From Rhynchopus sp. YZ270_cl-10 (taxonomy: Eukaryota; Euglenozoa; Diplonemea; Diplonemida; Diplonemidae), in NCBI GenBank assembly GCA_964035575.1, contig OZ037869.1:868001-932000 (forward strand): 64,000 nucleotides of DNA, in the 5' to 3' direction. Below are positions 20,155 to 31,297 of the stretch, piece after piece. A program made the position numbers and the translations under genes. The stretch's first letter is position 1; every line of letters starts with the position of its first letter. Under the pieces are notes generated by a model. The model saw only the letters and a list, made by a program, of their open reading frames with translations. It was not told the DNA's origin and made no database searches.

Positions 20155-21053
20155 TCAATCCTCATCGCAGTCGTCAGACTCCAATGCACGGTGCCCCAGA
20201 AAGGCCTTTGTGATTTCGTTTTGCACAATCTTTTTTCTTTCGTTGTGCCATTTTTGCGCTGTTTGGGTGACCGCCTGGTATGCTGGCTGTGATGCCTTTG
20301 CTGCTATGAACATTTGACGTTGCTCCTCTAGCAGCTGCGACAGTGTTGCGTCTGACTTTGGTGGTGGGTCACTATTCCTTGCACGCAGGATGAGAGACTC
20401 CTGCTCCAACTGAAGGACCGAACACTTCGGCATACCATCGGAGCCTACGAACATTACCTGCTCACCATAGAGCTTTCTTGGGTCTTCGTACTCCTCGTAG
20501 TCTTCGGTCTCATCCTTTGCCTTTTGCATTGTTTGTTCTAGAAGAAGATTCTCTTCTTCGATCTGTGACATCACATCAAGCCTCTCCTGTACAAGTCCTT
20601 CCACCACCATTCTACCACGACATACAATTGACACAGGTGTCATCAAAGCGTTGCTAATATAAGCTTCACCTAATGGATAGGGTGAGACAGTTATCTCAAG
20701 TTTGTTCTCATGCTTGGGAGGAAATGAATAAGCAGACATCCCTAAAGCAGAGAATATAGCACCCCTCAATGGAACTCTGTGGATTTAAAATGGAAGGGGG
20801 TTAGAGGGGAGGAGGGGGGAGAAATCGTGGAGGGATTGAAAAAGAAGCTTTTTTTTTGAAGTGCTTTGTAGGTAGTGGGGAGGGAATGGGATCTACTGAA
20901 ATCACCAGGTACGTTTTTTTTTATAGTTTGTTACCTTTTTGGGGTAACGAAATAAGGTGCAAAAAATGAAAAAGTGAAAGATTTGATTACCAGGGGCATA
21001 CACGAGCTTGAGAAGAAGCCCTGAACATGCAGAAAAACGTCTTTGAAGGAAGA
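20155..21053 (-). CDS. Unidentified protein with C-terminal coiled coil; partial, multi-exon
   Basis: The main exon runs from a CCACAG acceptor at 20777-20782 (exon start 20776) to a stop at 20155, giving about 207 residues with no ATG at its start, so an upstream exon is needed. A candidate preceding exon is 21053-21004 (KDVFLHVQGFFSS), whose donor (GTGTATG) and phase join in frame. Features are GMSAYSFPPKHENKLEITVS, a Glu-rich helical segment (SQIEEENLLLEQTMQKAKDE), an acidic YEEYEDPRKLYG block and an acidic C-terminus (ESDDCDED). Further exons probably lie upstream; a protein-like stretch (EYLVFPVDRVVNYEGEDGY) is seen near 21300-21360, but I could not join it. No family is recognised. Confidence 0.55.
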
Positions 21054-21467
21054 CTACCACACTAAAAAAAAAGCTGTGTTGTGATAGGGCAGGGAACTTT
21101 TTTTTCGGGGTGTCTTTAACACGGTATAGAACCTACCCCCAGTAAAACAAGATGAATAATTCACTGCGTGAGCTCACTGCGAAAGGCAGGGAGACTTCGG
21201 CAAATTTCACAAAATAAAAACAAAGAAAAAAAAATAGAAAAAAATGAAAATGCAATTGCAGGGAAACAAAATGATGTCTCGAGGGCTCTGTATCCATCCT
21301 CTCCCTCATAATTAACAACCCGATCAACAGGAAAGACCAGATATTCTTTCCTCAAATTCGAGTTTTTCCCCCCCATTTCCCCCCCCAAAAAAACAAAGTA
21401 TTTTTGCTTCGCCTTGACAATATACTGGGTTGTGTTCTGCAGTATAATATCTCGCTATGCAATAAAA

Positions 21468-21600
21468 GAGAAGTTGAAAGTGCAAACGCCTCACCGGATG
21501 CTTACCTGAGGCTTACTTCGGGCACTGTTTCTTCTGAAATCCCAGAGGACTTTATTGGTTTTCACACAGTTTTTCCACTGGGAGGTTGTATGCACAAACC
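21468..21600 (+). repeat. GTGCAAACGCCTC dispersed repeat, copy 2
   Basis: It starts GAAGTTGAAAGTGCAAACG, as does the copy at 27713, and shares the distal block CACACAGTTTTTCCACTGGG and GTTGTATGCA with that copy. Confidence 0.6.
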
Positions 21601-22066
21601 TTCTATTTTTCCCAAAAGTTTGTACTTTTATTGCCTATTGATAGTGTCAATAAGACAAACTTTTGGGGGGGTTTGAACCATTAGTCATCATTGGTGGGTG
21701 CTTTGCTTGGGTGCTGTACAATGAGAAAATGTACAGTTAGCATTGCCCCAAACCAATAAAATTAAGTTTCTATACCTCAATGCGAGAGAGACAAACTCTT
21801 GAGAGGTGACACATATCAAGGCATAGCAGCAGCTTTAGGTGGAGGGGATGCGAGGTAGCAAGTAGTGTGTTGTGCAGCTTTTGTTGTTTCCAATGTTTAG
21901 ATCCAAAAACAAAAGAGCGACGGTGTACGCTGCTGAGCAGCGAAGGGAAAAAAAAACCCCCCGTTGCTCAAGAGAAGAGAGGAAAGACAACAACAAGCAA
22001 CAGTAAACAAGGAACTCTACCTCACACCCACTCCGCTCATGCAACAGAATGGGATAAAAAAAAAAT

Positions 22067-22150
22067 AAGGTGAAACTGATAGTGCAAACGCCTCTGGGAC
22101 GCAGGCACTGACATTCGGGGTTATCGAACCCCCGGAGTGTTGCACTTTTG
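22067..22150 (+). repeat. GTGCAAACGCCTC dispersed repeat, copy 3
   Basis: It has GTGCAAACGCCTC, GGACGCAGGCACTG and GGTTATCGAACCCCC. On the minus strand the last block reads GGGGGTTCGATAACC, which resembles a Pol III B box; the 27713 copy shares it. Confidence 0.6.
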
Positions 22151-22918
22151 GGAGCTGCAAAAATAGAAACTTAACACTCATCACACGATAAAAACCCATG
22201 GGAGAGGTTGTGAAACGCACAACATCTTGACCTGTTTGGTGAGGAGTGGCTCTACAGCGCGGTTCTTCCCCAGAACCGCAAAGTTTGTTCAAAATGCTTT
22301 GTTTCTATTTCCTCCTTTCATTTCATGAGGTGACAAAAATAAAAGACTGTCCGGACAGGAGGGAGGGAACTTTAGCTCACAATCAGGAACTTTTTCTAGG
22401 TACCCTTGGGGGGAGCTCCGCCCCCAAAAAAAAAAAAAAAATGTACAAAATGAAAGGCTTCTTCGGAGTGGGGGGCGGAGAAGACCTTGTGGGTAAGGCA
22501 GGGAAAGACAGGGTGAAGAGTAAGTCTATATTGCATTCTTTTTTGCTTCACATTATTTTTTCCCTTTTCACTAAAGACAACCGAGACTTAAAAAAGTTTT
22601 TATACACTATCCTATGAATCAATTAAAACTGTTGATGCAGGCACCTCCGACGGACCTAACGATGCCAGCCATCCGGATGAAAGCAGTGTTGAAAGCACAC
22701 AAATTTAAAAAAAAAAAAAAGAAAAGAAAGACGGCTTGAAAAATTGAATGCACCTCTCGTGCACCCATCAAAAGAAACTAAAGCGTTCTCAAAAAACAAA
22801 ACCAAGGGGGAATGGGTGTACAAATGAAAAAAATTAAAAAACACAATAATTAACAGCAAGGTAATGACTCACTAGAGGCTCTAGTGTACAGAGTGAGCAG
22901 ATCAGCACACATCCTCTG

Positions 22919-23558
22919 CAGTGGTCGCGCTAATTATGGGAAAAAATGGGGAAAAAATGGATTTCGGGTACGGAAAAACGTTCCTTGAAAAGGTTAGCTG
23001 GGGAGGCCCGGAAACCCCGTTTTGTGGCATTTCCGGGCCAATCCCGGCTTGTGGTGGGGTATATACGGAAAAATGGACAAAATTTTAGTGACTTAAATTT
23101 TCGCAAAATATGAACCCATACTCGTAAACAAGGGTCATTTTCAGGAAAATTCGGAAAATTCCGAGATTTGGAAGCAATTTTTCTCCTGAAAATCAGTGGG
23201 TTTTCAGCCCCAAAACATACCGCGATTGGAATTTCCGGAATCCGTCCGCGCTGTGGTGGGGTCACTTTGCCGAAATGGCCAATTTTTTGGTTTTGGTCAA
23301 AATCCATGTGGGTAAAGAGGGCCAATGTAAATCCCACAACCAGATTTTCTCTCCCTGATCCTGACGTCTTGCAACATGAAAATGCGCGAAAACACCGGCA
23401 TTTGCATTTCCGGAATTCGTCCGTTCTGTGGTGGGGTCAATTTGCCGAAATGGACAAGTTCTTGGTTTTGGTCAAAACCCGTCAGTGTAAGGTAAAGGGG
23501 GTAAAGTGTTTGCCTGTAGAAACTGGAAGGGAACAGGCAGCGCCGCAGGCGCACGGTA
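22919..23558. repeat. 640-bp tandem unit, left copy
   Basis: Nearly identical to 24640-25279 and exactly the same length. It starts CAGTGGTCGCGCTAATTATG and ends GCGCACGGTA. Inside, a degenerate sub-repeat of about 170-190 bp recurs, marked by GTGGTGGGGTCA and TTGCCGAAATGG (near 23250, 23430 and, more diverged, 23050). Open frames on the minus strand simply follow these sub-repeats. Confidence 0.85.
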
Positions 23559-24630
23559 CAGGCTTTTTTCTAAATCGGGTCCAAAATTTCCCAAAAACCG
23601 AAAATCAATAGTAAAAAAAGTGCGCAACATACCTGTGCATTTTCCCCCAAAAAAAGTGCGTTACCCCCCCCCCCTGAAGTGCGTTTTGTCGCATTTCCGA
23701 GCCGATCCCGGCATGTGGTGGGGTCATTTTGGAAAAATGGACATTTTTTTGAGTAGTTGAATTTAGGGTGACGGTCTCGAAAACACTTCGCCGGTTCGTG
23801 TGCACGTGAAGCATGCTACGGGTTTAACGCCATCGCGTGTACGCAACACCTGCGCCGCTGTGACACTTCGCTGGTTCGTGTGGTTATGATAACGAAACGG
23901 TCTACACATGCGTTGCACACAACGGTCTTCGTATACGATACACACAACGCTCTGTATATGCGATACACGCGTTAACGGCAACGTGTGGTTACCAAGCGTC
24001 CTAGCGCCGCGGAAACACTCTTGCAGGCTCGTGTGGTTGATAACGGAACGGTCTACACATGCGTTGCACACAACGGTCTTCGTATACGATACACACAACG
24101 CTGTGTATATGCGATACACGCGTTAACCGTAACGTGTGGTTACCAAACGCAGCCCACCATCGGTGGGCTGCTGCAACTCGTACCGTGTGTGGCCCATGCA
24201 TGGTTCTCACAGCTCGCTGGCACGTTTCCCAAGCCGGAAACCCGGTTACCTGCCTGAAGAACCGAGTTTTTGGCCAAAACGCCTGTTTTGCCTGTAGAAC
24301 CCTGTAGAACCCTTAAGATACACGTGTTTTGCTAAGGCAAAAAGGGGTACTCGCGACACCCTGGAATCAGGGTCTGCCAGGGGTCCCAGCTTGCAGGCGG
24401 AGGAAAAATAGAACTGTGTTATTTTTTCTTCAATAATGTTGTTTTTGGACAGTTTGAGGACATGACGACCACCATTTTTTTTTCTCGGTCACTTTATCCC
24501 TAAGAAACCCACCTACCTTCTACCGAGTAAAAAAAGTGCGCTGGGTGGGACCTTAAAGCCGGGAAATAAAGTGCGCACATTTTATTTTTTCAAAACCCCA
24601 ATATCAATACCTGATTTAGAAAAAAGCCTG
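23559..24630. mobile_element. Non-autonomous hAT-like DNA transposon, 1,072 bp, 8-bp target duplication
   Basis: Terminal inverted repeats of 22 bp (starting CAGGCTTTTTTCTAAATC; 21 of 22 match) lie at 23559-23580 and 24609-24630. The 8-bp GCACGGTA lies directly outside each end (23551-23558 and 24631-24638). An 8-bp duplication and CAGG...CCTG ends are typical of the hAT superfamily. It encodes no transposase. It contains 151-bp tandem repeats (23857-24150) and a short piece related to the surrounding 640-bp unit (23695-23763). The uninterrupted site survives in the right-hand unit at 25272-25281. Confidence 0.85.
23777..24150. repeat. Internal tandem repeats of the hAT-like element
   Basis: Units starting ACACTTCGCTGGTTCGTGTG begin near 23859 and, with changes, 24010, spaced 151 bp. 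They are largely identical over CGGTCTACACATGCGTTGCA and CGATACACACAACGCT. A partial, more diverged unit starts near 23777. Confidence 0.7.
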
Positions 24631-24639
24631 GCACGGTAA

Positions 24640-25279
24640 CAGTGGTCGCGCTAATTATGGGAAAAAATGGGGGAAAAATGGATTTCGGGTACGGAAAAAC
24701 GTTCCTTGAAAAGGTTAGCTGGGGAGGCCCGGAAACCCCGTTTTGTGGCATTTCCGGGCCAATCCCGGCTTGTGGTGGGGTATATACGGAAAAATGGACA
24801 AAATTTTAGTGACTTAAATTTTCGCAAAATATGAACCCATACTCGTAAACAAGGGTCATTTTCAGGAAAATTCGGAAAATTCCGAGATTTGGAAGCAATT
24901 TTTCTCCTGAAAATCAGTGGGTTTTCAGCCTCAAAACATACCGCGATTGGAATTTCCGGAATCCGTCCGCGCTGTGGTGGGGTCACTTTGCCGAAATGGC
25001 CAATTTTTTGGTTTTGGTCAAAATCCATGTAGGGTAAAGAGGGCCAATGTAAATCCCACAACCAGATTTTCTCTCCCTGATCCTGACGTCTTGCAACATG
25101 AAAATGCGCGAAAACACCGGCATTTGCATTTCCGGAATTCGTCCGTTCTGTGGTGGGGTCAATTTGCCGAAATGGACAAGTTCTTGGTTTTGGTCAAAAC
25201 CCGTCAGTGTAAGGTAAAGGGGGCAAGTGTTTGCCTGTAGAAACTGGAAGGGAACAGGCAGCGCCGCAGGCGCACGGTA
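24640..25279. repeat. 640-bp tandem unit, right copy
   Basis: Copy of 22919-23558 with only a handful of differences. It ends GCACGGTAACC, which preserves the unoccupied version of the hAT insertion site seen in the left copy. Confidence 0.85.
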
Positions 25280-25744
25280 ACCAACTTTTTTTTTTTTCCT
25301 TTCCTTTTTTCTCCTCTTTCTTTTGACTTTCCGAGCCAATTGCGTTCCACGGCGGGGTCACATGTATATGCAAGTCCACTATGTGGTGGTCTTACTCAAC
25401 AATATTAGAACTTCTGGTTTCTTAATGAAATCCCCGTACTGCAAAAAAAAAACGTTCCTACCAAAACCCCCAAAAATCCCGGGATGAGGGATGGACTTTA
25501 GCGCGAGCTCTGATCCTCTGCAACCTTTTTTTTTTTTTTTTTGTAAATCAAGGTACTTGACAATAGGAAATAGAAACGACGGAAGGTGCGTGCCCGCCAG
25601 CTTGTGTTTTTCTCATTCATTGTTTTTTCTCTCTCTCTCACAACACACACTTCAGCGAAAAAACACATCAAGCTTGCGGAGCGATAAACGAAAAAGTTGT
25701 TTTTCATTGTTTTCTTTTTATTCAGAACCGGAAGTTTAGTTTCT

Positions 25745-25816
25745 ATTTTTTTGATAAATTGTTTGGAGTAGTAGAGTTGCCTCGGTTGTGCTGCCACAGT
25801 TGTGCAATCTCCACTC
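25745..25816 (-). repeat. Dispersed repeat copy (TTTGATAAATTGTTGGAGTA family)
   Basis: Second long copy of the repeat at 500-571, with a few substitutions and one added T. Confidence 0.6.
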
Positions 25817-26721
25817 TTTTTTTTTTTGAATAATTTGAATAATTGATAACGTGTAGAATTGACGGATTGCTTTGTGTTTAGACACCTCTGGTGGCTGAAG
25901 GGGGGTTTGAAAAGTTTGTTTCAACCTTGTTTTGTTTTTGTTTTTGTTTTTGCTACTCTGTTTGTTTTCTGGTGGCTGAAGGGGGGATTCGCATTTCTTG
26001 CGCACTTTTTGCTCCCCCCCATTCAGCCACACCAACCTCGCTATTTTCTTTTTTTCTTTTTTGCGTGAGTTGAGCTCCACGCTTTATCTTCGGTATTCCT
26101 GACCCCCTCGCTACTTCGTAGCGCATTCCATGCTTTTTGGGGTAAAATAACTACGAACTTCTTTTTTCTTATTGTTTTATTATTGTTGTTGACAATCACC
26201 TACCCGAGGCAGGGTCTGGGTAGTTCTTTTTCTGTTTATTTCTTTCTTTTTTAGAAGGATTTTCTTTCCAAAATAACGAATCCTTCTGAAACACACTGAG
26301 CTTTGCCACAAGGCATACACACTTAGCATGCAGAACCACAAAAGAATCCTTGATAAATGAGCCCACTGTAGGGCACATATCCTTCACAAACAATCCTAAC
26401 GTAAAAGACCTGAGAGCAAAACAGTGCATCAAAAATGGACCACAGAAACAGCCCTCAAAAAAACCAGGTCGTGGGGAGCTGATATGGTATTTCATATACA
26501 TCCTTTTCTTAACAAAACGAAAAAAAAATGCAAAGAGGGTGCAAAAAAATTACCCTTGCTTTTGAAATGTATTAAAATGGTAATTTTTTTTTACCCAAGG
26601 TCTACATCCTCATCAGAGGTTAAGAGTGACAAATAAGGGAGGGAGAAAAATTCTACACAGATTCTGCCCCCTCACCAATTAATTTGTCCTAAAATAAATG
26701 GTTAAAAAACCCCAGCGAAGT

Positions 26722-26772
26722 TGAAATAATGCAAACGCCTCACCGTACACCAGCGGACGCAGGCATTTAAAA
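26722..26772 (+). repeat. GTGCAAACGCCTC dispersed repeat, copy 4 (short)
   Basis: It has TGCAAACGCCTCACCGTACA and GCGGACGCAGGCA; similarity then ends in a poly-A/poly-C stretch. Confidence 0.5.
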
Positions 26773-27435
26773 AAACCCCCCCTTTTCGCATATTCCCAAA
26801 TTTTATCACAACCTTGAGCAAGAAGCAAGAAACCCAGATAGATCTGCTTTTCACCCTCTTCGGGTATGCTGCAAACTCGAAAAGAAAGCGGCAACCACAA
26901 CAACCACAAGAATAACCTTAGGAGGACGTATGGGTATCACGGACCGACATTGTCTCTGTCCTCATCACCGCGCCAGGAGGATGGAGTAAGCGTTACCCCT
27001 GAAGTCCCAGAAAAACTCCCAAAAAAATAAAAAAAAAATCGCTTCATACCAAGAAGGGCGGAAGTACCAGAGTTGCTAGAAAAAGAGAAAAAAAAGGGTG
27101 GGCAGGAGCCAGAGCCTTGCCAAAGCCATGTTGTTTTGGGATGTGTTTTTTTGCAGCTGTTCAGCACAGCGTATCCCAGAGAAACCAAAAATTGAAGTTA
27201 ATGCAGGCACCTCCGACTGACCCACATACAATGCCAGCTCCGGATGAAAAGCATAAATACCCAGCCAACAACAGAAGATGTAAACAAAAGAAACCTAATG
27301 GGCCACCTTCCGCTGAAGAGTTGTGAGTTTACGACTACTCCCGTTTGCTTCACCCACCTCTAAGTGAACAATTGTTGAGACAAGAGAGCAAAGGGCTATC
27401 ACCGCATGCCCCTCCTCGCCTCCTTGCTCATCTCT

Positions 27436-27523
27436 CAGGTCAAGGCATCGATCGCGGTCAACACCTTCATAGAGTTTCAGGAAGAACAGACCCCCGGATG
27501 CAATGTAAGGTCCAGCCCAGGAC
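27436..27523 (-). repeat. Inverted partial copy of the 16.5-kb retroposon
   Basis: It matches the reverse complement of about 16487-16563. Shared blocks are CTTCATAGAGTTTCAGGA, CCCCCGGATGCAAT and GTCCAGCCCAGGAC. A short insertion near TCAGGTCA distinguishes it. Confidence 0.6.
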
Positions 27524-27712
27524 CAGCCAACCAAAAAAAACCTGTCAGCCACAATACCTCGACTTTCAACCAAGAAAATCAGTTTAGTAGACTCTGACGT
27601 AGTGACTAGGGGAGGGGAGGACCTACACGGAGGGAAAGGGGAGGAAAATTCATAAAATTTTCCAAAATGAATGTACTTTCCTGTACGCACATGATGACAC
27701 CGCTCGAGAAAG

Positions 27713-27835
27713 AGAAGTTGAAAGTGCAACACGCCTCACCGTACATCGGCGGACAAAGGCACCTTCTCTTCTTGGTTATCGAACCCCCCCAGAGAGTACT
27801 TCATTAACACACAGTTTCCACCGAGGGTTGCATGC
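27713..27835 (+). repeat. GTGCAAACGCCTC dispersed repeat, copy 5
   Basis: One of the longest copies: GAGAAGTTGAAAGTGCAA, CGCCTCACCGTACATCGGCG, TTGGTTATCGAACCCCCC, TACTTCATTAACACACAGTT and GGGTTGCATGCA. Confidence 0.6.
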
Positions 27836-28803
27836 AGATACATAATCACAAAAAAAAGAGCTTTTCTACAGTCAAAGAGAAACATTGATAAGTCCCTAAG
27901 CCTCTCTGTACTTCACCTTAAGAATAAACACCTCCTTTGCTCACCCCATATTCCAATTGCCTCACACACAGCCTTATCCAATGATACTTGAGATGTCAGA
28001 ACCAGACTTCAGTCTGTAGGTAAAGGTCATCATCTTCTCCTGCCCACCTGCCCTCTATTTCTGAAACCTTTAAAAAGAAGTTTTGTAAAGCCTGCAATTT
28101 TTTTTTCGTCACCTAAAAAAATATTTGTGTGATAAAATTTCACTCTACACTATGAAAACCCCCTCCCTCACTGCAACTGACTTTGAAAAAAGTCTGCAGA
28201 GAGAAAGGGAGATTTTGGTACGCGAAGAGAGAAGAAAAAAAGAACACAACTTGTGTGTTTCTGGTACCCTGAACACCAAAGGGGTACTGAATTTCACGCA
28301 CCGGCCGGGTGTATATCCATTTCAAGATCATACAAAAGAATAATCGAAGGGGAGATGGGATGGGATGGGGAAAGATTGTACTGTAAACCATACAAAAAGC
28401 TTCAGTTTTTTGTTGTTTTTTTTGTTGTCTGACGGACTTTATTGGGGAGAGGGGAGGGGAATGGGTTAATCCGCGCTCACATTTCAAACAAAGCTTTTGG
28501 ACAATAATGTCCGCACTCTCCGGAATAAGAACATTGCTGTGCAAATACATGCATCATACAAATAACGCTCTCAGTAACACTGAGGGGAAAAAAACAGGGC
28601 AGGGTCAACCCCAGTCTCAGCAAGAGCAGGGTTAGTAAATGAGTTTTGGCTGAGAAATGCCTCTGAACAATACGGCTTCACCTACGCCGCAAAAGGCGAG
28701 GAGCGCACAGATCCTTTTCTCCATTCAGAGTTATTTCGGTCTTTCCTTTTTTTGCATCCATTTTTGTCCCCTAAAAAGTCTCCCAAAAAAAAATGCTTCT
28801 AAA

Positions 28804-30431
28804 TCACACAAACGTATCATTTTCGTATGGGATGTGCGGTATTTCACAGAAACTCAGGAACTCTGATGCCTCGTCGTTTGCTGCTTTGGGGAAGGTGATT
28901 GTGGCGACGCAGCCTTCGTTGCGGATGTTCTCGATGTGCATGTTGCCACCTAGGTAGCGTGCGTAGACCAGAGAGCGGGGTAGGCCAAAGCCCCAGCCAG
29001 CAAGACCGGAGCCAATTGCCGCTTGTTCGCCAGAGAGGCCGCCCCCAGATGCTTCTGCAGCGGCGTGTGCAGTGGTGTACCCATAGCGCCACACATTGCT
29101 GAAGACAGTGGGGCACATTCCACCACCCCGGTCAGTGACAACAACCACGACACGGTCCTCGTCGTTCTCAACGATGACGTCAACAGGTGGTGCAGAGCCC
29201 TCCGCCCCGCTGCCCTTATGCTTGCGCACCGTCGCATGCACAGAGTTTTTAAGCACCTCCGTCATGATGTACCGGAAGTGCGGCTCAATGTACTCAAGCT
29301 TCGCCCCCAAGTCACCCTTCACATCGATGCGCGGGGAAGACCCAAGTTCCTGGAAGCAGACAGACTGTGTTTTGAAGGCGCAGTCGCGCAGGACGTTGAC
29401 AGGGCGGAGGCGGGTGTCGAAGGCGCCGATGTGGCTGCCGCCTCTGTTGTTGTCGCTGAGGAGCAGGTGGTGCTGTATGCAGACGACACAGCTCACAGTG
29501 CTCATCAGCAGAGAGGACACGAAGTGGTCGAAGAAGCTTGGGTCCACATTCAGCACATTGCGTGCGCGGGCAACTGCCCCACGGAGCTTTGCGAGCGCTT
29601 CCCCGTCGCCAGAGATCTGCCCACTTTGCACCATCGTGCGCAACAATGCACTGAAGGCAACGTGCTTCTCGGGTGTGTCGATCTCGTTGTGCGCCGCCTC
29701 AAACGCCTCTAATATCTGCAGTGCTTCTACCATCTGCTGCGCAAGGCGGATCACACCCTCGTTTTCCGCCATCTGCTCCGGAAGAACCCTAAACGAACTC
29801 ACTGTAATAGCAAGACGTGACTGCAGCCCCTCCAGCAAATGCTGCGCGTTTCGCAACAACGACATTTCGTCCTGTGCAGCACGCTGGCCCAACTCAAGCA
29901 CGTCTCTCAAAGGCCGCCGTTGTGGGTCGTTCTTGGAAAAGGTTTGGATAAGCTTTCCATACTTCTTCCACGGCTGAATAAGAAAAGAGGAAAGTGAAAA
30001 CAAAATAAAATGGGGTTACAACTTTCAACGTTTCATGGGTAATTGTTTTGGCTAATTGCTTTGACACCATCAAATAATCAGACAGTATTTAGGTAGGTAG
30101 AGGTAGATAGGGGGCAAGGGGCCGCAAAGTTTGAGCATTGTAGACATCTGGAAAATGGGGTACATACCAATACAACGGGGTTTGGTGTCGGTGACGGCTC
30201 TGGTGCAGGCGACGGGGGGGAAACTGACGTGCGTGTCTGTCGCGGCTGGCTTGTGAGGTTCCTTCTGTGGGAGTGTATTTGTTGCGAGTGTGCTGCTATG
30301 TAGGCTGCAGTGCGGAGGGCGCTCTCGCTGGAGGAGGCTGCGGCAGAAAACTGCTGCACATTGCGACACACACGATGCAGGCACGACAGCCTTTGGCTCG
30401 TCGCGTACTGAACGCTATTCAATCTTTTCAT
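28804..30431 (-). CDS. Mitochondrial BCKD/PDH kinase-like protein, two exons
   Basis: A histidine-kinase-fold serine kinase of the PDK/BCKDK family, which in other eukaryotes phosphorylates the E1-alpha subunit of pyruvate or branched-chain keto-acid dehydrogenase in the mitochondrial matrix. Exon 1 is 30431-30168; a 194-bp GTATG-CAG intron follows; exon 2 is 29973-28804; the product has 477 residues. Exon 1 encodes an Arg/Ser/Ala-rich start (MKRLNSVQYATSQRLSC) that looks like a mitochondrial presequence, then a Pro-rich linker. Exon 2 begins the alpha-helical adaptor domain (PWKKYGKLI). It ends in a GHKL ATPase domain with the N-box (EVLKNSVHAT), G1 (DRGGGM) and G2 (GWGFGLPRSLVYARYLGG). The family's usual KNAMRA is KNSVHA here. 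I cannot say which dehydrogenase is the substrate. An AG preceded by a T-rich stretch lies 15-16 nt upstream of the ATG. Confidence 0.9.
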
Positions 30432-31297
30432 TGTTTACACAGCGCTCTGAAAATATGCATAAAAGGGGAAGCGGATAGGGCATGGGTAGGGGTTAGGGGA
30501 TAGGGGGTGAGGAAAGCGGGTAGAGATAAACAAAAGCGACGTTCCTCAACATTTGCAAGAAAAGAAGACCCATTCACAACATCCGAAAAATGTGCTGGAC
30601 ACCAATTTTGGGCATCACTGCCAGATATGTGTAGTTCTCGAATACGCTGACCTCAAACACGCAAGGAAAAGTGGTGGTGGTAAGCGGAGATCCCTCCGTA
30701 TCTGACCTCAGAAGTGATTTGAAAAGCTGACATTCCGGGGGTGGATCCACCGCAGGCAAAAAAAAAAAAAATGATAACTTTTTTAGTGTTGTTGTAGTTT
30801 TAGGGTTGCCTTGTTATATGCTTGTTATTAAGTGTAGCCCACACCCACCCGCGACGGAACAGACAAAGTTGTGTCGCACTTTCCATCCGTTTAAAGGGGT
30901 CACAAAAGAAACAGTAAACCCACTGACGCTACCGATCAGGGGCTTCTCTATGGTACAAAGCTGCATCACTCCAGCGACACTACTACTGTAGCCTCCCGCT
31001 CTTCTCAGATAATGTTCCTGGATAATACTTCATTCCACCCTTAAACTGTTATTAAACCCGCACATAATTGGGATATGCCTCTTGGCTTGGCTTTCATGTA
31101 CGCCTATTATTCAGGTTACTCGTAATATCCACGTTTAGAAACGTGAATATTATGTGCGGGGGAGGGGTTACATCTTTTTTTTTGCCAAAGTTAAAAATCT
31201 TTTTGTCAAACCAGGGTCTGAACTGTCTTTCTTAAAACGTTTTGGGCCCATACTGTCCAAAAGCCCTCCCAATAAAAATAGAACAGGTTGGTGCCAC
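30432..31297. other. Gap with unassigned minus-strand coding potential
   Basis: Two minus-strand stretches look protein-coding but have no recognised partner. One, ending in a stop at 30574, reads TTTTFPCVFEVSVFENYTYL and then AVMPKIGVQHIF. The other, about 30820-31000, reads SVSGFTVSFVTPLNGWKVRH. Both have codon variety unlike the surrounding spacer. They may be two exons of one small gene between the mitochondrial kinase and the peptidase, but I could not find a convincing splice join or start. Confidence 0.3.

Larger units (their letters stand above)
21054..22918. other. Repeat-bearing intergenic or intronic DNA
   Basis: It holds two GTGCAAACGCCTC-family copies (about 21468-21600 and 22067-22150), a GC hairpin (22406-22427), a GATGCAGGCACCTCCGAC segment (about 22633-22690, shared with 27198-27250) and a GCACCTCTCGTGCAC segment near 22750 (partly shared with 31692-31718). 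A palindrome CACTAGAGGCTCTAGTG lies near 22870-22890. No complete gene is seen; upstream exons of the 20155 gene may lie near 21130-21390. Confidence 0.45.
25280..28803. other. Intergenic, repeat-rich; no gene recognised
   Basis: This 3.5-kb stretch carries dispersed repeats at 25745-25816, 26722-26772, 27198-27250, 27436-27523 and 27713-27835, a hairpin at 26109-26123, and GGTGGCTGAAGGGGGG twice (near 25888 and 25970) with an inverted partner CCCCCCATTCAGCCAC near 26015. A minus-strand frame at 26196-26501 is protein-like in parts but has no supporting motif. I see no RNA gene. Confidence 0.5.

Noticed and set aside
21605-21640. A spliced-leader-like word (GTTTGTACTTTTATTG)
   Set aside because: It only loosely resembles known euglenozoan leaders; no donor, Sm site or repeated gene unit surrounds it.
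22919-25279. An LTR retroelement bounded by the two 640-bp copies
   Set aside because: The middle is fully explained by a 1,072-bp element with its own inverted ends and 8-bp duplication, and the 640-bp copies lack TG...CA ends and any retroelement coding region.
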